From positions 1 to 45,572 of the forward strand of contig CAIQHU010000007.1 in NCBI GenBank assembly GCA_903871735.1: 45,572 nt of DNA, written 5' to 3'. Below the pieces are notes generated by a model, which saw only the letters and a program-made list of their open reading frames with translations, ran no database searches and was not told the origin of the DNA. Each line of letters begins with the position of its first letter. Position 1 is the stretch's first letter. The position numbers and the translations under genes are program-made. This DNA comes from an uncultured beta proteobacterium. Lineage in GTDB: Bacteria > Pseudomonadota > Gammaproteobacteria > Burkholderiales > Burkholderiaceae. Positions 12,776 through 25,936 of the stretch are shown here, in pieces.

Positions 12776-13573
12776 TTATTTTAAAAAAGACAAGATCCCG
12801 AAAGAGTCGTCTGCTGTTTTTACTGTTAAAGCCAAAACAACCAACACGAAAAAATATCGTATTAGCCCACTACCCTTTGCAATCGCCAAACTACTTCCGC
12901 TGATTCCGCCTAAGATATTAAAAAACATCATTAATAGCGCAATATTCCAATTTATATAACCGGTTGGGATAAACAAAGCTAAAGCTGCGAGATTGGTGAC
13001 ACAATTAACTAATTTCGTAGCTGCTGCGCCATGCAAAAAATCAAACCCCAAAAAATAAACAAACAGGAACATTAAAAAAGCCCCAGTACCTGGCCCAAAA
13101 AAACCATCGTAAAAACCAATCCCTAAAGAGCCAACGACAATGATTATCTGTGCCTTGAGACCTGTTAGTTGTGGGCGGTGAGATAAACCCATTTGCTTAT
13201 TAACCAAAGTAAATACTAAGAGAGCAAATAAAATAAATGGTAGCCCTTGGCGCAAAAACTCAGCTGAAACCCGCGTAACCACCCAAGCCCCAGAAAATGA
13301 TCCAAACAAAGCACAAAGGCAAGACACCAACATAAAACGCTTCGGTAAATGCACTTGACGGAGATATCTTGTTGCAGCAAAAAGAGTACCCCCAAACGCC
13401 GAAAGCTTATTCGTGCCCAATAGAGTTGCGGGCAACTCCCTTGGAAAGGCGGTGAATAAGGCCGGTATCTGAATTAAGCCGCCGCCACCAACCAGCGCAT
13501 CAACAAAACCAGCTAAAAAGGCAGCAGAGACTAACCAAAACACCGTAAGTGTTAAATAATCGTTTAAAATCAA
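12776..13573 (-). CDS. TauE/SafE (TSUP) family membrane permease
   Basis: This 265-residue integral membrane protein belongs to the TSUP family, whose members move sulfite, sulfoacetate, other organosulfur anions or organic acids. It has about eight membrane segments in two repeats, with the family signature GFVDALVGGGGLIQIPAL (22-39) and a related motif in the second half, GFYDGFFGPGTGAFL. It follows livM by 12 nt on the same strand, so it is probably cotranscribed with the ABC importer. The substrate cannot be read from sequence. The pairing suggests it could export a product of the imported compound, but that is speculation. Confidence 0.85.
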   Translation of the reverse strand: MILNDYLTLTVFWLVSAAFLAGFVDALVGGGGLIQIPALFTAFPRELPATLLGTNKLSAFGGTLFAATRYLRQVHLPKRFMLVSCLCALFGSFSGAWVVTRVSAEFLRQGLPFILFALLVFTLVNKQMGLSHRPQLTGLKAQIIIVVGSLGIGFYDGFFGPGTGAFLMFLFVYFLGFDFLHGAAATKLVNCVTNLAALALFIPTGYINWNIALLMMFFNILGGISGSSLAIAKGSGLIRYFFVLVVLALTVKTADDSFGILSFLK

Positions 13574-13585
13574 TGGATTAGCTTA

Positions 13586-14560
13586 TCATTTACTGTGGCC
13601 TTGAATTTTGGCCAAATACTCTCCAACAATACCGCGCCGAAAAGCCATGACACATAAAACAAAGATCAGACCTGTGACAATGGTTACCGACTCTCCTAAG
13701 GAACGAAACCACTCAATTTGGGTAATATTAAAAATCCACGTCCCAATTTCGCCCACCTTGTGTTCTAAAACAGTAATTACCAAAGCGCCAATCATTGGGC
13801 CAAACAGGGTGCCAACACCACCTACGAGGGTCATCAAAATTACCAATCCAGACATGGTCCAATGCGCATCGGAAAGAGTTTCAAAACCCATCATTAAGGC
13901 CTGTAAAGACCCCGCCAAACCAGCCAAAGCGCCAGACAAAACAAAAGCCAGTAATTTAAAATGGTCTACACGGTACCCAAGCGAAATTGCGCGAGGCTCA
14001 TTTTCTTTGATAGCAAATAAAATCTTTCCAAATGGAGACTCGGTAACGCGAGCAATAACAGCAAACGCCACAAGACAAAACCCCAAAACGAGGTAATACA
14101 TATGCATATCAACTTGTAAATCTAATAAACCCAAAAACACACCTCGAGGAATCCCTTGCATGCCGTCTTCACCACCGGTGAAATCCATTTGTAAAAATAT
14201 AAAGTACAGCATTTGAGCTAAAGCCATGGTAATCATTGCAAAGTAAATCCCTTGACGACGGATGGCCAACCCACCCATCAGCACTCCCAAAAGAGTAGCA
14301 AAAAGAGTTCCGCCTAGAATACCAAACTCGGGTGACTGGCCCAAGTCTCGAATAATATAACCGCACAAATAGCCACCACCACCAAAAAAAGCAGCATGCC
14401 CAAACGAAAGTAAACCGGTATAACCAAGTAACAAATTAAACGCCGAAGCAAATAAAGCAAAACATAAAATTTTCATTAAAAAAATGGGATAAAAAACCCA
14501 AGGGGCTAAGATGGACAAAATCAATAGCAATATATAAAATAATTTACGTTGTTTTAACAT
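13586..14560 (-). CDS. livM: Branched-chain-type ABC importer permease LivM
   Basis: LivM is one of two permease subunits of an importer of the hydrophobic amino acid family (HAAT). The 324-residue product has eight to nine membrane helices and the family motif LLGYTGLLSFGHAAFFGGGG near 44-63, plus the cytoplasmic coupling-loop region GKILFAIKENEPRAISLGY. Its ATG overlaps the livH stop by one base (TAATG), so the two permeases are translationally coupled. Confidence 0.93.
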   Translation of the reverse strand: MLKQRKLFYILLLILSILAPWVFYPIFLMKILCFALFASAFNLLLGYTGLLSFGHAAFFGGGGYLCGYIIRDLGQSPEFGILGGTLFATLLGVLMGGLAIRRQGIYFAMITMALAQMLYFIFLQMDFTGGEDGMQGIPRGVFLGLLDLQVDMHMYYLVLGFCLVAFAVIARVTESPFGKILFAIKENEPRAISLGYRVDHFKLLAFVLSGALAGLAGSLQALMMGFETLSDAHWTMSGLVILMTLVGGVGTLFGPMIGALVITVLEHKVGEIGTWIFNITQIEWFRSLGESVTIVTGLIFVLCVMAFRRGIVGEYLAKIQGHSK

Positions 14561-15444
14561 TATTTTTCTCGGCCAAATAAGCCCGCCGGCCGAACGATTA
14601 GCACTAGAGCCATAACAACAAAGACCACGGTGCTAGAAGCCTCCGGATAAAAAACTTTTGTGAATGCCTCAATTAAACCAAGGCCCAGACCCGTCAATAT
14701 CGAGCCCATAATAGAACCCATACCACCAATAACAACAATTGCAAAAATTGTAATGATTAGGTTTGAGCCCATCAATGGAGATACTTGGATGATCGGCGCA
14801 GCTAAAACGCCAGAAAAAGCCGCTAAGCCAACACCAAAGCCATAGGTTAAGGTAACCATCAATGGAAAATTAATACCAAAAGCCTGAATCAGTTGTGGGT
14901 TTTCAGTACCAGCACGAAGGTATGACCCTAATTGGGTCTTTTCAATCACAAACCAAGTTCCAAAACAAACAACTAATGAAGCAACAACAACCCAGGCACG
15001 ATAAATTGGCAACATCATAAAGCCAACATCAATCGTGCCTGTTAAAGTTTCAGGAACGTTATAAGGCATTCCCGAAACACCGAAGAAAGAGCGAAAGCAA
15101 CCCTCCACCATGAGCGTTAATCCAAACGTTAACAACAGACCATACAAATGATCTAATTCATAGAGGTGTTTTAAAAAAACCCGTTCGATCAAAATACCAA
15201 AGCAAGCTACACAAATAGGGGCAATCACTAACATGGGCCAGTAACCGATATTCAAAAAGGTCAGTCCAATCCAAGTCAAAAGGGCTCCCATCATAAACAT
15301 TGCCCCATGGGCAAAGTTCACCACATTTAAGAGGCCAAAAATCACTGCCAAACCCAAACTTAACATCGCATAAAAACTGCCATTCACCAAGCCTAATAAA
15401 AGCTGACTAAGAATGGCAGAGATCGGAAGCCCAAAAAATTCCAT
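14560..15444 (-). CDS. livH: Branched-chain-type ABC importer permease LivH
   Basis: LivH pairs with LivM to form the membrane channel. The 294-residue product has about eight membrane helices, the family motif GLLNVVNFAHGAMFMMGALL near 37-56 and the coupling region LGSYLRAGTENPQLIQAFGI. It lies 4 nt after the binding-protein gene. Length matches the family (about 290-310). Confidence 0.93.
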   Translation of the reverse strand: MEFFGLPISAILSQLLLGLVNGSFYAMLSLGLAVIFGLLNVVNFAHGAMFMMGALLTWIGLTFLNIGYWPMLVIAPICVACFGILIERVFLKHLYELDHLYGLLLTFGLTLMVEGCFRSFFGVSGMPYNVPETLTGTIDVGFMMLPIYRAWVVVASLVVCFGTWFVIEKTQLGSYLRAGTENPQLIQAFGINFPLMVTLTYGFGVGLAAFSGVLAAPIIQVSPLMGSNLIITIFAIVVIGGMGSIMGSILTGLGLGLIEAFTKVFYPEASSTVVFVVMALVLIVRPAGLFGREK

Positions 15445-15448
15445 TCAG

Positions 15449-16648
15449 TTACTTCAGCAAATAACACTTTGACTCTGCTACTGTTGCAAAAGACTGCTCG
15501 CCAGAATACTTATTAAGTACTTTGTAATAATCCCAAGGCTTTAAAACCTCTTCTGGCTTTTTGACTTCTAATAAATACATATCATGAATCATGCGGCCAT
15601 CTTTACGGATATATCCCCCTTTGGCAAACATATCATTAATCTTCATTTTCTTTAACTGTGCCATTACTTGATCCGGGTTATCGGTTCCAGCGGCCTTTAC
15701 AGCTTTTAAGTAAGTCAACATCGATGAATAATCACCCGCTTGTACCATGGTAGGCATACGTTTCATTTTTTGAATAAAACGACCAGCAAAGGCGCGTGTT
15801 TCATCATTTAAATCCCAATACCATGCTTCAGTAGCTAGTAAGCCAGCGGCATTTTTAATACCGATACTATGCACATCGGTAATAAAAACCAGTAAACCAG
15901 CAATTTTCATGCTTTTTGTAATACCAAACTCATTGGCAGCTTTTACCGTATTTATCGTGTCGCCACCAGCATTGGCCAGGGCTAAAACTTGTGCTTTTGA
16001 GCTCTGAGCCTGAAGTAAGAATGAAGAGAAATCACTAGCATTGAGGGGATGACGTACTGAGCCCGCAACTTTTCCACCATTATCTAAAACAACTTTAGTG
16101 GCATCTTTTTCTAATTGCGTTCCAAACGCATAATCCGCCGTTAGAAAAAACCAAGACTTATTACCCTTTTCAACCATTGCTTTTCCCGTAACTTTGGCAA
16201 GAGCAATCGTGTCATATGTGTAATGGATTGTATAAGGTGAACACTGCTCATTCGTTAAAGCTGAAGTACCTGCACCGTTATTAATATAAATCCGTTTTTT
16301 TTCTGTAGTAACTTTGGAGGTGGCTAATGCTGTACCAGAATTTGTCCCCCCAAAAATAACGTTAACCCCTTCTTGATCGATCCATTCACGGGCTTTACCA
16401 GCGGCAATATCCGCCTTGTTTTGATGGTCAGCATATAAAATTTCAACTTTTCGACCCAAAACAGTGCCACCAAAATCAGCAATAGCCATTTCTATCGCTT
16501 CTTTACCGCCTATACCATCAATATCGGAATAAAGACTAGCGCCGTCAGTGATAAATCCAATTTTAATGGGACCTTTATTTTGGGCATAAGTGACCACCGA
16601 TCCACTAATTAATAATAAGGCTGCAACTAATTTTTTTATTTTCATCAT
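15449..16648 (-). CDS. Periplasmic substrate-binding protein of the Liv-type importer
   Basis: The 399-residue product is a type I periplasmic binding protein (Peripla_BP_6). A signal peptide is clear: lysines at 3, 5 and 6, a hydrophobic core, and cleavage likely after TYA at 22. The mature part starts with IKIGFITDGASLYSDIDG and has the typical FGGTNSGTALATSKVTTEKK segment. A ribosome binding site (AAGGA) supports ATG 16648. Proteins of this family bind amino acids, amides, urea or aromatic acids. The binding residues do not let me choose, so I give no symbol. It stands between livF and livH, an order common in betaproteobacteria. Confidence 0.9.
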   Translation of the reverse strand: MMKIKKLVAALLLISGSVVTYAQNKGPIKIGFITDGASLYSDIDGIGGKEAIEMAIADFGGTVLGRKVEILYADHQNKADIAAGKAREWIDQEGVNVIFGGTNSGTALATSKVTTEKKRIYINNGAGTSALTNEQCSPYTIHYTYDTIALAKVTGKAMVEKGNKSWFFLTADYAFGTQLEKDATKVVLDNGGKVAGSVRHPLNASDFSSFLLQAQSSKAQVLALANAGGDTINTVKAANEFGITKSMKIAGLLVFITDVHSIGIKNAAGLLATEAWYWDLNDETRAFAGRFIQKMKRMPTMVQAGDYSSMLTYLKAVKAAGTDNPDQVMAQLKKMKINDMFAKGGYIRKDGRMIHDMYLLEVKKPEEVLKPWDYYKVLNKYSGEQSFATVAESKCYLLK

Positions 16649-16668
16649 TTTTCCTTAATTTAAAAACA

Positions 16669-17373
16669 CTAAACACCCAAGTAACTATTTAACAACGCAG
16701 TTTTCTCAGATAGCTCACTACCCAAGACAGTTTCTACAATCTGACCATGCTCGACGACAAAATGTCGATCAGCAAGACGTTCAGCAAAACGAAAATTCTG
16801 TTCAACCAAGATAATCGTATACGCTTTACTTCGAAGAGTTTTAACAACCTGAGCTAACTTTTGAACAATCACAGGGGCTAGACCTTCTGTAATTTCATCC
16901 AAAAGTAAGATAGACGCACCTGTTCTTAAAATTCTAGCTAAGGCCAACATTTGCTGCTCTCCTCCACTTAATCGTGCACCAGGGCTATTGCGGCGTTCAT
17001 ACAAATTAGGAAACATTTCGTAAATTTCATGAATAGACATGCCAGTATCAGCAATTACAGGAGGTAATAACAAATTTTCTTGTGCGGTTAACGTAGAGAA
17101 GATACCTCGCTCTTCTGGACAATACCCAATACCTAGGTGAGCAATTTGATGGGTAGGTAAATGAATCACTTCATTACCATGGATACGAATAGAACCTGTT
17201 CGTTTGCCAGTTAAACCAAGCATCGCTCTTAATGTAGAAGTTCTTCCCGCACCATTACGACCTAACAACGTGACCACTTCACCCGCTTTAACCGAAAAAT
17301 TAATACCATGTAAAATATGCGACTCACCATACCAAGCATGTAAATCTGAGATTTCTATGGCCAAAGAACTCAA
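16669..17373 (-). CDS. livF: Liv-type ABC importer ATPase LivF, with arginine in Walker A
   Basis: LivF is one of the two ATPase subunits of the importer. The 234-residue product has the signature LSGGEQQ (135-141) and Walker B ILLLDE (155-160). Its Walker A motif reads GRNGAGRT at 38-45: Arg44 stands where nearly all ABC ATPases have lysine. The codon is AGA, so one base change separates it from lysine. The start is TTG at 17373, overlapping the livG stop (TTGA) and preceded by a strong GGAGG ribosome binding site. The partner LivG has a normal lysine, so this site may be weakened or the change may be a subfamily trait. Confidence 0.92.
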   Translation of the reverse strand: MSSLAIEISDLHAWYGESHILHGINFSVKAGEVVTLLGRNGAGRTSTLRAMLGLTGKRTGSIRIHGNEVIHLPTHQIAHLGIGYCPEERGIFSTLTAQENLLLPPVIADTGMSIHEIYEMFPNLYERRNSPGARLSGGEQQMLALARILRTGASILLLDEITEGLAPVIVQKLAQVVKTLRSKAYTIILVEQNFRFAERLADRHFVVEHGQIVETVLGSELSEKTALLNSYLGV

Positions 17374-18137
17374 GAAACCTCCACAGTTCCCATATATGCT
17401 TCAAGAACTAAAGGGTTATTGGAAACTTCATCATAAGTACCCTCTGCTAAAACTGCACCGCGTTGTAATACAGATATTTGATTTGCAATTGAAGCAACAA
17501 CCTTCATATTATGTTCCACCATTAAAACGGTTCGACCCTGCGATACTTTAGCAATCAAATTGGTAATACGTACAACATCTTCATGCCCCATACCCTGCGT
17601 TGGCTCATCGAGTAACATCATTTCTGGATCCATCGCTAGAGTCGTTGCAAGTTCAAGCACGCGTTTACGTCCATAGGGCAACTGGACGGCTAGTTCCTTT
17701 GAAAATCCAGATAAGCCAACGACTTCTAAGAGCTCCATAACTTGCGGATCCAAATGCTTTAAAGAGACAGAAGATTTCCAAAAATGATATTGTGTTCCTA
17801 TTTTTCTTTGTAGAGCAATACGCACGTTCTCTAAAACTGTCATGTGAGGAAAAACAGCAGAAATTTGGAAAGAACGAATTAAACCTTTACCAGCTATTTC
17901 AGACGGCTGCAAACGAGAAATGTCTTCACCCTTAAAAAATATCTTGCCGCTTGTCGGAGAGTGAAACTTTGTTAATAAATTAAAACAGGTTGTCTTCCCT
18001 GCTCCGTTAGGGCCTATTAAAGCATGTATAGAGCCTTTTTTTATTCGCAGGTTAACATCGCTAACCGCCACGAAACCTTTAAATAACTTATAAAGATTAT
18101 GTGTTTCTAAAATATAGGGTTGAGTTAGCGGATTCAT
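17370..18137 (-). CDS. livG: Liv-type ABC importer ATPase LivG
   Basis: LivG is the second ATPase of the importer. The 255-residue product has Walker A GPNGAGKT at 42-49, a signature region reading QLPYGRKRVLELA (the usual LivG variant of LSGGQ), Walker B MMLLDEPTQGM and the switch histidine in LMVEHNMKV. I chose ATG 18137; a TTG codon directly before it could add one residue. It is the first transporter gene after the GMC oxidoreductase, 75 nt downstream across a predicted RNA fold. Confidence 0.93.
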   Translation of the reverse strand: MNPLTQPYILETHNLYKLFKGFVAVSDVNLRIKKGSIHALIGPNGAGKTTCFNLLTKFHSPTSGKIFFKGEDISRLQPSEIAGKGLIRSFQISAVFPHMTVLENVRIALQRKIGTQYHFWKSSVSLKHLDPQVMELLEVVGLSGFSKELAVQLPYGRKRVLELATTLAMDPEMMLLDEPTQGMGHEDVVRITNLIAKVSQGRTVLMVEHNMKVVASIANQISVLQRGAVLAEGTYDEVSNNPLVLEAYMGTVEVS

Positions 18138-18171
18138 CAAGTGATAAGAATATTACAAAAACCAACTCCTA

Positions 18172-18215
18172 TAAAGCACTTCCCTCTAGGGGTTTACACG
18201 AAGTGTAATGCTTTA
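18172..18215 (-). other. Predicted branched RNA fold between the GMC gene and livG
   Basis: An outer 7-bp stem (TAAAGCA 18172-18178 with TGCTTTA 18209-18215) encloses two small hairpins: CCC-TCTA-GGG at 18182-18191 and a perfect 6-bp stem TTACAC/GTGTAA (18194-18199 with 18203-18208) with a three-base loop. The fold includes the GMC stop codon. No T-run follows on either strand, so a simple terminator is unlikely. It could set the mRNA ratio or be a processing site. The structure is predicted by eye only. Confidence 0.4.
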
Positions 18216-19829
18216 TGACATTAATAACTCAGCCGCCCGAATCGCTAGCATCATGGTTGGTGCTGCCGTATTACCTGAAGTAATCGTGGGCATTGCCGAG
18301 GCATCAACCACCCGCAAACCTTTAACCCCAATTACTCGCATTTGAGAATCTAAAACGGCCCGTGGGTCAGACAAACTCCCCATTTTACAAGTGCCTACCG
18401 GATGAAAAATCGTAGTTCCAATTTCACCTGCGGCGTGCCGTAACTCATCATCATTCACCAAATGCGCTCCGGGTTTATATTCAATTGGTGAATAGGGTTT
18501 TAAACTTGGTTGAGAAACAATTTTCCGAGTTAAACGCATCGCATCTAAAGCTACTTGTTGATCTTCTGCGGTAGCTAAGTAATTCGGATCTATTCGCGGT
18601 GGAATATGCGTATCTGCAGATACGATATGAACACTCCCCCTAGAACTAGGCTGCAAATTACAAACACTAGCAGTAAAAGCATTAAAAGAATGTAGGTCTT
18701 CACCAAACTTATCCAACGATAACGGTTGCACATGGTACTGAAGATTGGGTAATTGATAATGAGCCGAACTAAAAGCAAACGCCCCCAATTGCGAAGGTGC
18801 CATAGACATTGGACCAGAACGATTTAGTAAATATTGAAGCCCAATTTGAACTTTACCAAATAAAGAACGAATTTGCGTATTAAGCGTTTTAATTCCCGTT
18901 ACTTGATAAACCATTCGTAACTGTAAGTGATCTTGTAAGTTCTCCCCAACCCCGGATAAATGAGAAACAACTGGGATACCCATATTTTGTAAAAGTGGTC
19001 CTTGGCCAATGCCGGACCTTTCCAGAATTTGGACAGACCCAATAGCACCAGCACAAAGTAGCGCCTCATGTCCAACCGAAGCAACATGTTGCTGACCACC
19101 AGAAAGAAATGAAACAGCCGAACATGTCCGCGTTGACAAATCAACTTGTAATTTTTTTACTAGCGCGCCAGTAATAATTCTTAGATTAGGTCGACCGGAA
19201 GCTTTTTTTAGGAAAGCCTTTGAAGCATTTAAGCGTAAACCGTTACGTTGGTTTACGTCAAAATACCCTACGCCCCAATTATTGCCACGATTAAAATCAT
19301 TGGTTTGGGGAATACCCGCTTCAATAGCGGCATCTTTAAATTCCTCTAGAATCTCCCACCGTAAACGCTGTTGACTAACAGTCCATTCAGAACCTGTGCT
19401 ATGCCAGTGGTTAGCGTCTCCATGGTAATCTTCAAACTGTTTAAAACGCTCTAAACATCGCTCCCAGTCCCACGCATGATCGTTAGTTAGGCGAGCCCAC
19501 TCGGCATAGTTCTGATCTTGCCCGCGCATGTAAATCATGCCGTTAATGGACGAACTACCACCCAAAACTCGACCACGCGGATAAAGTAAGGAACGTCCAT
19601 TCAAGCCTGATAGGGCTTCTGTTTTAAATTGCCAATCTGTTCTTGGATTATTAATACAATACAAGTAGCCAACTGGGATATGAATCCAGTGATAATCATC
19701 TTTTGCACCAGCCTCTAATAAGAGCACCGTAACATCCGGGTTTTGCGTTAACCGATTAGCCAACACACATCCCGCGCTACCAGCACCAACAATAATATAA
19801 TCAAATTTACCGTGATTTATCTCGGCCAT
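18213..19829 (-). CDS. GMC-family FAD oxidoreductase (alcohol or choline dehydrogenase-like)
   Basis: GMC flavoproteins oxidise alcohol groups. The 538-residue product has the N-terminal FAD fold YIIVGAGSAGCVLANRL (11-27), the GMC signature GRVLGGSSSINGMIYMRG at about 85-102, and the C-terminal catalytic region with HPVGTCKMG and DASAMPTITSGNTAAPTM. There is no signal peptide, so it is cytoplasmic. Related proteins are annotated choline dehydrogenase or alcohol dehydrogenase, but the substrate cannot be assigned. It lies 13 nt after the DUF3717 gene and directly upstream of livG, so it may act on the compound taken up by the importer (inference). Confidence 0.9.
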   Translation of the reverse strand: MAEINHGKFDYIIVGAGSAGCVLANRLTQNPDVTVLLLEAGAKDDYHWIHIPVGYLYCINNPRTDWQFKTEALSGLNGRSLLYPRGRVLGGSSSINGMIYMRGQDQNYAEWARLTNDHAWDWERCLERFKQFEDYHGDANHWHSTGSEWTVSQQRLRWEILEEFKDAAIEAGIPQTNDFNRGNNWGVGYFDVNQRNGLRLNASKAFLKKASGRPNLRIITGALVKKLQVDLSTRTCSAVSFLSGGQQHVASVGHEALLCAGAIGSVQILERSGIGQGPLLQNMGIPVVSHLSGVGENLQDHLQLRMVYQVTGIKTLNTQIRSLFGKVQIGLQYLLNRSGPMSMAPSQLGAFAFSSAHYQLPNLQYHVQPLSLDKFGEDLHSFNAFTASVCNLQPSSRGSVHIVSADTHIPPRIDPNYLATAEDQQVALDAMRLTRKIVSQPSLKPYSPIEYKPGAHLVNDDELRHAAGEIGTTIFHPVGTCKMGSLSDPRAVLDSQMRVIGVKGLRVVDASAMPTITSGNTAAPTMMLAIRAAELLMS

Positions 19830-19842
19830 ATTAAACTCATGT

Positions 19843-20070
19843 TTACAGGGGTTTGTTCTGGAATTGCATATACATCTGCCAGGCAGACAATGCCTGCGCG
19901 TCTAAATGATCTACAGAGATACGTTGCGCACCCTGTAAAATTAATAAAGCATAGGGCTTAGCAAGCGCAGAAGCTTCTGGGCAAAGTATTAACGACTCTC
20001 CTTGAGACGGAGATTTACTTCGCCAAAAGTTGATCGCTGCTTCGATTTCAGTTATTGAAACGAATAACAT
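19843..20070 (-). CDS. DUF3717 family small protein
   Basis: The 75-residue product has the pattern of DUF3717, a family of unknown function that I know mainly from Burkholderiales: SITEIEAAINFWRSKSP, then CPEASALAKPYALLILQG. It is soluble and mostly helical, with a single cysteine (Cys30) and no signal peptide. It lies 7 nt after the SET-domain gene and 13 nt before the GMC gene. The ATG at 20070 follows a GAGAG sequence that could serve as a ribosome binding site. No function can be given. Confidence 0.75.
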   Translation of the reverse strand: MLFVSITEIEAAINFWRSKSPSQGESLILCPEASALAKPYALLILQGAQRISVDHLDAQALSAWQMYMQFQNKPL

Positions 20071-20077
20071 CTCTCAC

Positions 20078-24184
<4,107 letters not shown>

Positions 24185-24457
24185 GTTGTTATTCCTAAAT
24201 TAGATAAATTTAATTTAATACTAGTAATAAGGATCTAGTTTTCTGTGGATATTTAAAAAAAACTATAAAAATTAATACTTTATGGAGATTAAAACCTGTG
24301 TATAACCTCTGTATAAATCGTGGATAGATCTTGGATAACTTATTCATAGACTCTATTTTGCACGATGATGCAGACTTTTCCACAAATTATTAACATCTTA
24401 TACACCACTTATCCACATCTCTTTACATTGGTTATAAACAAGGTTATCCACAGCGTT
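24185..24457. promoter_or_regulatory. DnaA-box cluster between dnaA and dnaN
   Basis: This AT-rich 273-nt gap has many DnaA-box-like 9-mers. Perfect TTATNCACA matches are TGTGTATAA at 24297-24305 (minus), TTATCCACA at 24409-24417 and TTATCCACA at 24444-24452. One-mismatch copies are at 24244-24252, 24308-24316, 24376-24384 and 24398-24406. Weaker ones are at 24319-24327 and 24330-24338. The left group points one way and the right group the other, facing a box-free centre at about 24340-24375. It may be half of a bipartite origin, a DnaA titration site or the dnaN control region. Confidence 0.75.
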
Positions 24458-25930
24458 TTAAGCCTTCAAAGTTTGTTCTAGAACGTGTAACTCGTGATTT
24501 AAATGGCTGTCATGTAAGCGTTTTTCACTAATTTTACGTACAGCATGTAAAACCGTTGTATGGTCTCTACCACCAAATAACTCACCAATCTCTGGTAAGC
24601 TTTTTTGGGTTAATTCTTTGGCAATATACATAGCAATTTGGCGCGGTTTTGCTATGTTAGCGGGTCGTTTTTTAGAATACATATCGGAAACTTTAATACT
24701 GTAAAAATCAGCAACTGCTTTTTGGATATTTTCTACAGAGACTTGTCTATTTTGAATAGACAAAAGGTCGCGTAAGGCTTCTTTGGCAATATCAATACTA
24801 ATTTCCTTACCATGAAAGCGAACATAAGCAAGAATTTTACGTAGTGCTCCTTCTAATTCTCGGATGTTTGAACGGAGATGTTTTGCAATAAAAAAAGCCA
24901 CATCCTCGGACATTGGTACAAGCTCAGCTTGAGCCTTGGTCATCAAAATAGCAACGCGCATTTCTAACTCCGGGGGTTCAATCGCGACAGTTAAACCAGA
25001 ATCAAACCGAGAAATCAGCCTATTATCAATCCCATCCATTTCTTTTGGGTAGGTATCCGAGGTGATGATGACTTGTGACTTGTTGGAAATGAGCGCCTCA
25101 AAAGCATAAAAAAACTCCTCCTGTGTTCGACTTTTCCCACTAAAAAATTGAATATCATCAATTAGTAGTAAATCCAAAGAGTGGTAATAAGCTTTAAATT
25201 TATCAAAAGACTTTTGTTGGTAGGCGCGCACTACGTCTGAAACATACTGCTCAGCGTGAATATAACGAATCTTTGCGGAAGGTTTTTGTTGTAAAAGATA
25301 GTTTCCAACCGCATGAATTAAATGGGTTTTACCTAGTCCAACCCCGCCATATAAAAACATGGGGTTGTAGGATGTTCCGGGATTATTCGCAACTTGAATT
25401 GCTGCAGCTCTAGCAAGTTGGTTCGCTTTACCGTTAACAAAAGTATCAAATGTCAAATGTGGATGTAGTTTGGAGTAGTCCTCAACACGAATTTGAAAAG
25501 AGATCGGATCCATTTCTTCACTCATTTCGCTCTGTATATTTGAGGAACTTACTGGCTCAGGCGAGTTAACAATAAAATTTGTCGGATGGGATAACTCCGC
25601 TTCATTAATATGACAAGCTTGAGAATCTACGACAAACTTAATTTGCGTCTCCGTAGGTAAAAAGGCCTTAGCTAAATCATTGATTTGATTTGAAAATTGC
25701 GTTTTTATCCATTCAAGTTTGAACTGATTTGGAGCAGCAATAATAAATGTCGATGAGTCTGCTGAAAAGCCCACCGGTGTGAGTGGTCTGATCCAAGTCC
25801 GGTATTGCGAGGTGGACATGGTTAGGACCATGCTTTCTAAGAAAGCAGCCCAAAACTGATTGGCGGACATACTGATATCCGTAGAGCGTACCAGCCCAGG
25901 TATAGCGTTATTCTCTAATTGGTTAATCAT
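24458..25930 (-). CDS. dnaA: Replication initiator DnaA
   Basis: DnaA binds DnaA boxes and melts the origin. The product is 490 residues from ATG 25930 (a TTG two codons earlier, at 25936, is possible). It has domain I (about 25-90, [10 protein letters not shown]...TWIRPL), a linker rich in Ser and Glu, the AAA+ domain with Walker A GGVGLGKT near 195-202 and [10 protein letters not shown], and the C-terminal DNA-binding domain with the signature [12 protein letters not shown]. Neither start has a good ribosome binding site; an internal ATG at 25870 is a third option. DnaA boxes lie on both sides. Confidence 0.97.
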   Translation of the reverse strand: MINQLENNAIPGLVRSTDISMSANQFWAAFLESMVLTMSTSQYRTWIRPLTPVGFSADSSTFIIAAPNQFKLEWIKTQFSNQINDLAKAFLPTETQIKFVVDSQACHINEAELSHPTNFIVNSPEPVSSSNIQSEMSEEMDPISFQIRVEDYSKLHPHLTFDTFVNGKANQLARAAAIQVANNPGTSYNPMFLYGGVGLGKTHLIHAVGNYLLQQKPSAKIRYIHAEQYVSDVVRAYQQKSFDKFKAYYHSLDLLLIDDIQFFSGKSRTQEEFFYAFEALISNKSQVIITSDTYPKEMDGIDNRLISRFDSGLTVAIEPPELEMRVAILMTKAQAELVPMSEDVAFFIAKHLRSNIRELEGALRKILAYVRFHGKEISIDIAKEALRDLLSIQNRQVSVENIQKAVADFYSIKVSDMYSKKRPANIAKPRQIAMYIAKELTQKSLPEIGELFGGRDHTTVLHAVRKISEKRLHDSHLNHELHVLEQTLKA

Positions 25931-25936
25931 TTTCAA

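Noticed and set aside
13608..14096. A 162-codon frame on the plus strand inside livM
   Set aside because: Antisense shadow of a membrane protein gene, with low-complexity Lys/Pro/Thr composition.
24222..24235. TAG-TAA-TAA repeats beside DnaA boxes as a DnaA-trio element
   Set aside because: Such triplets arise by chance in AT-rich sequence, and spacing to the box does not clearly match the Bacillus arrangement.
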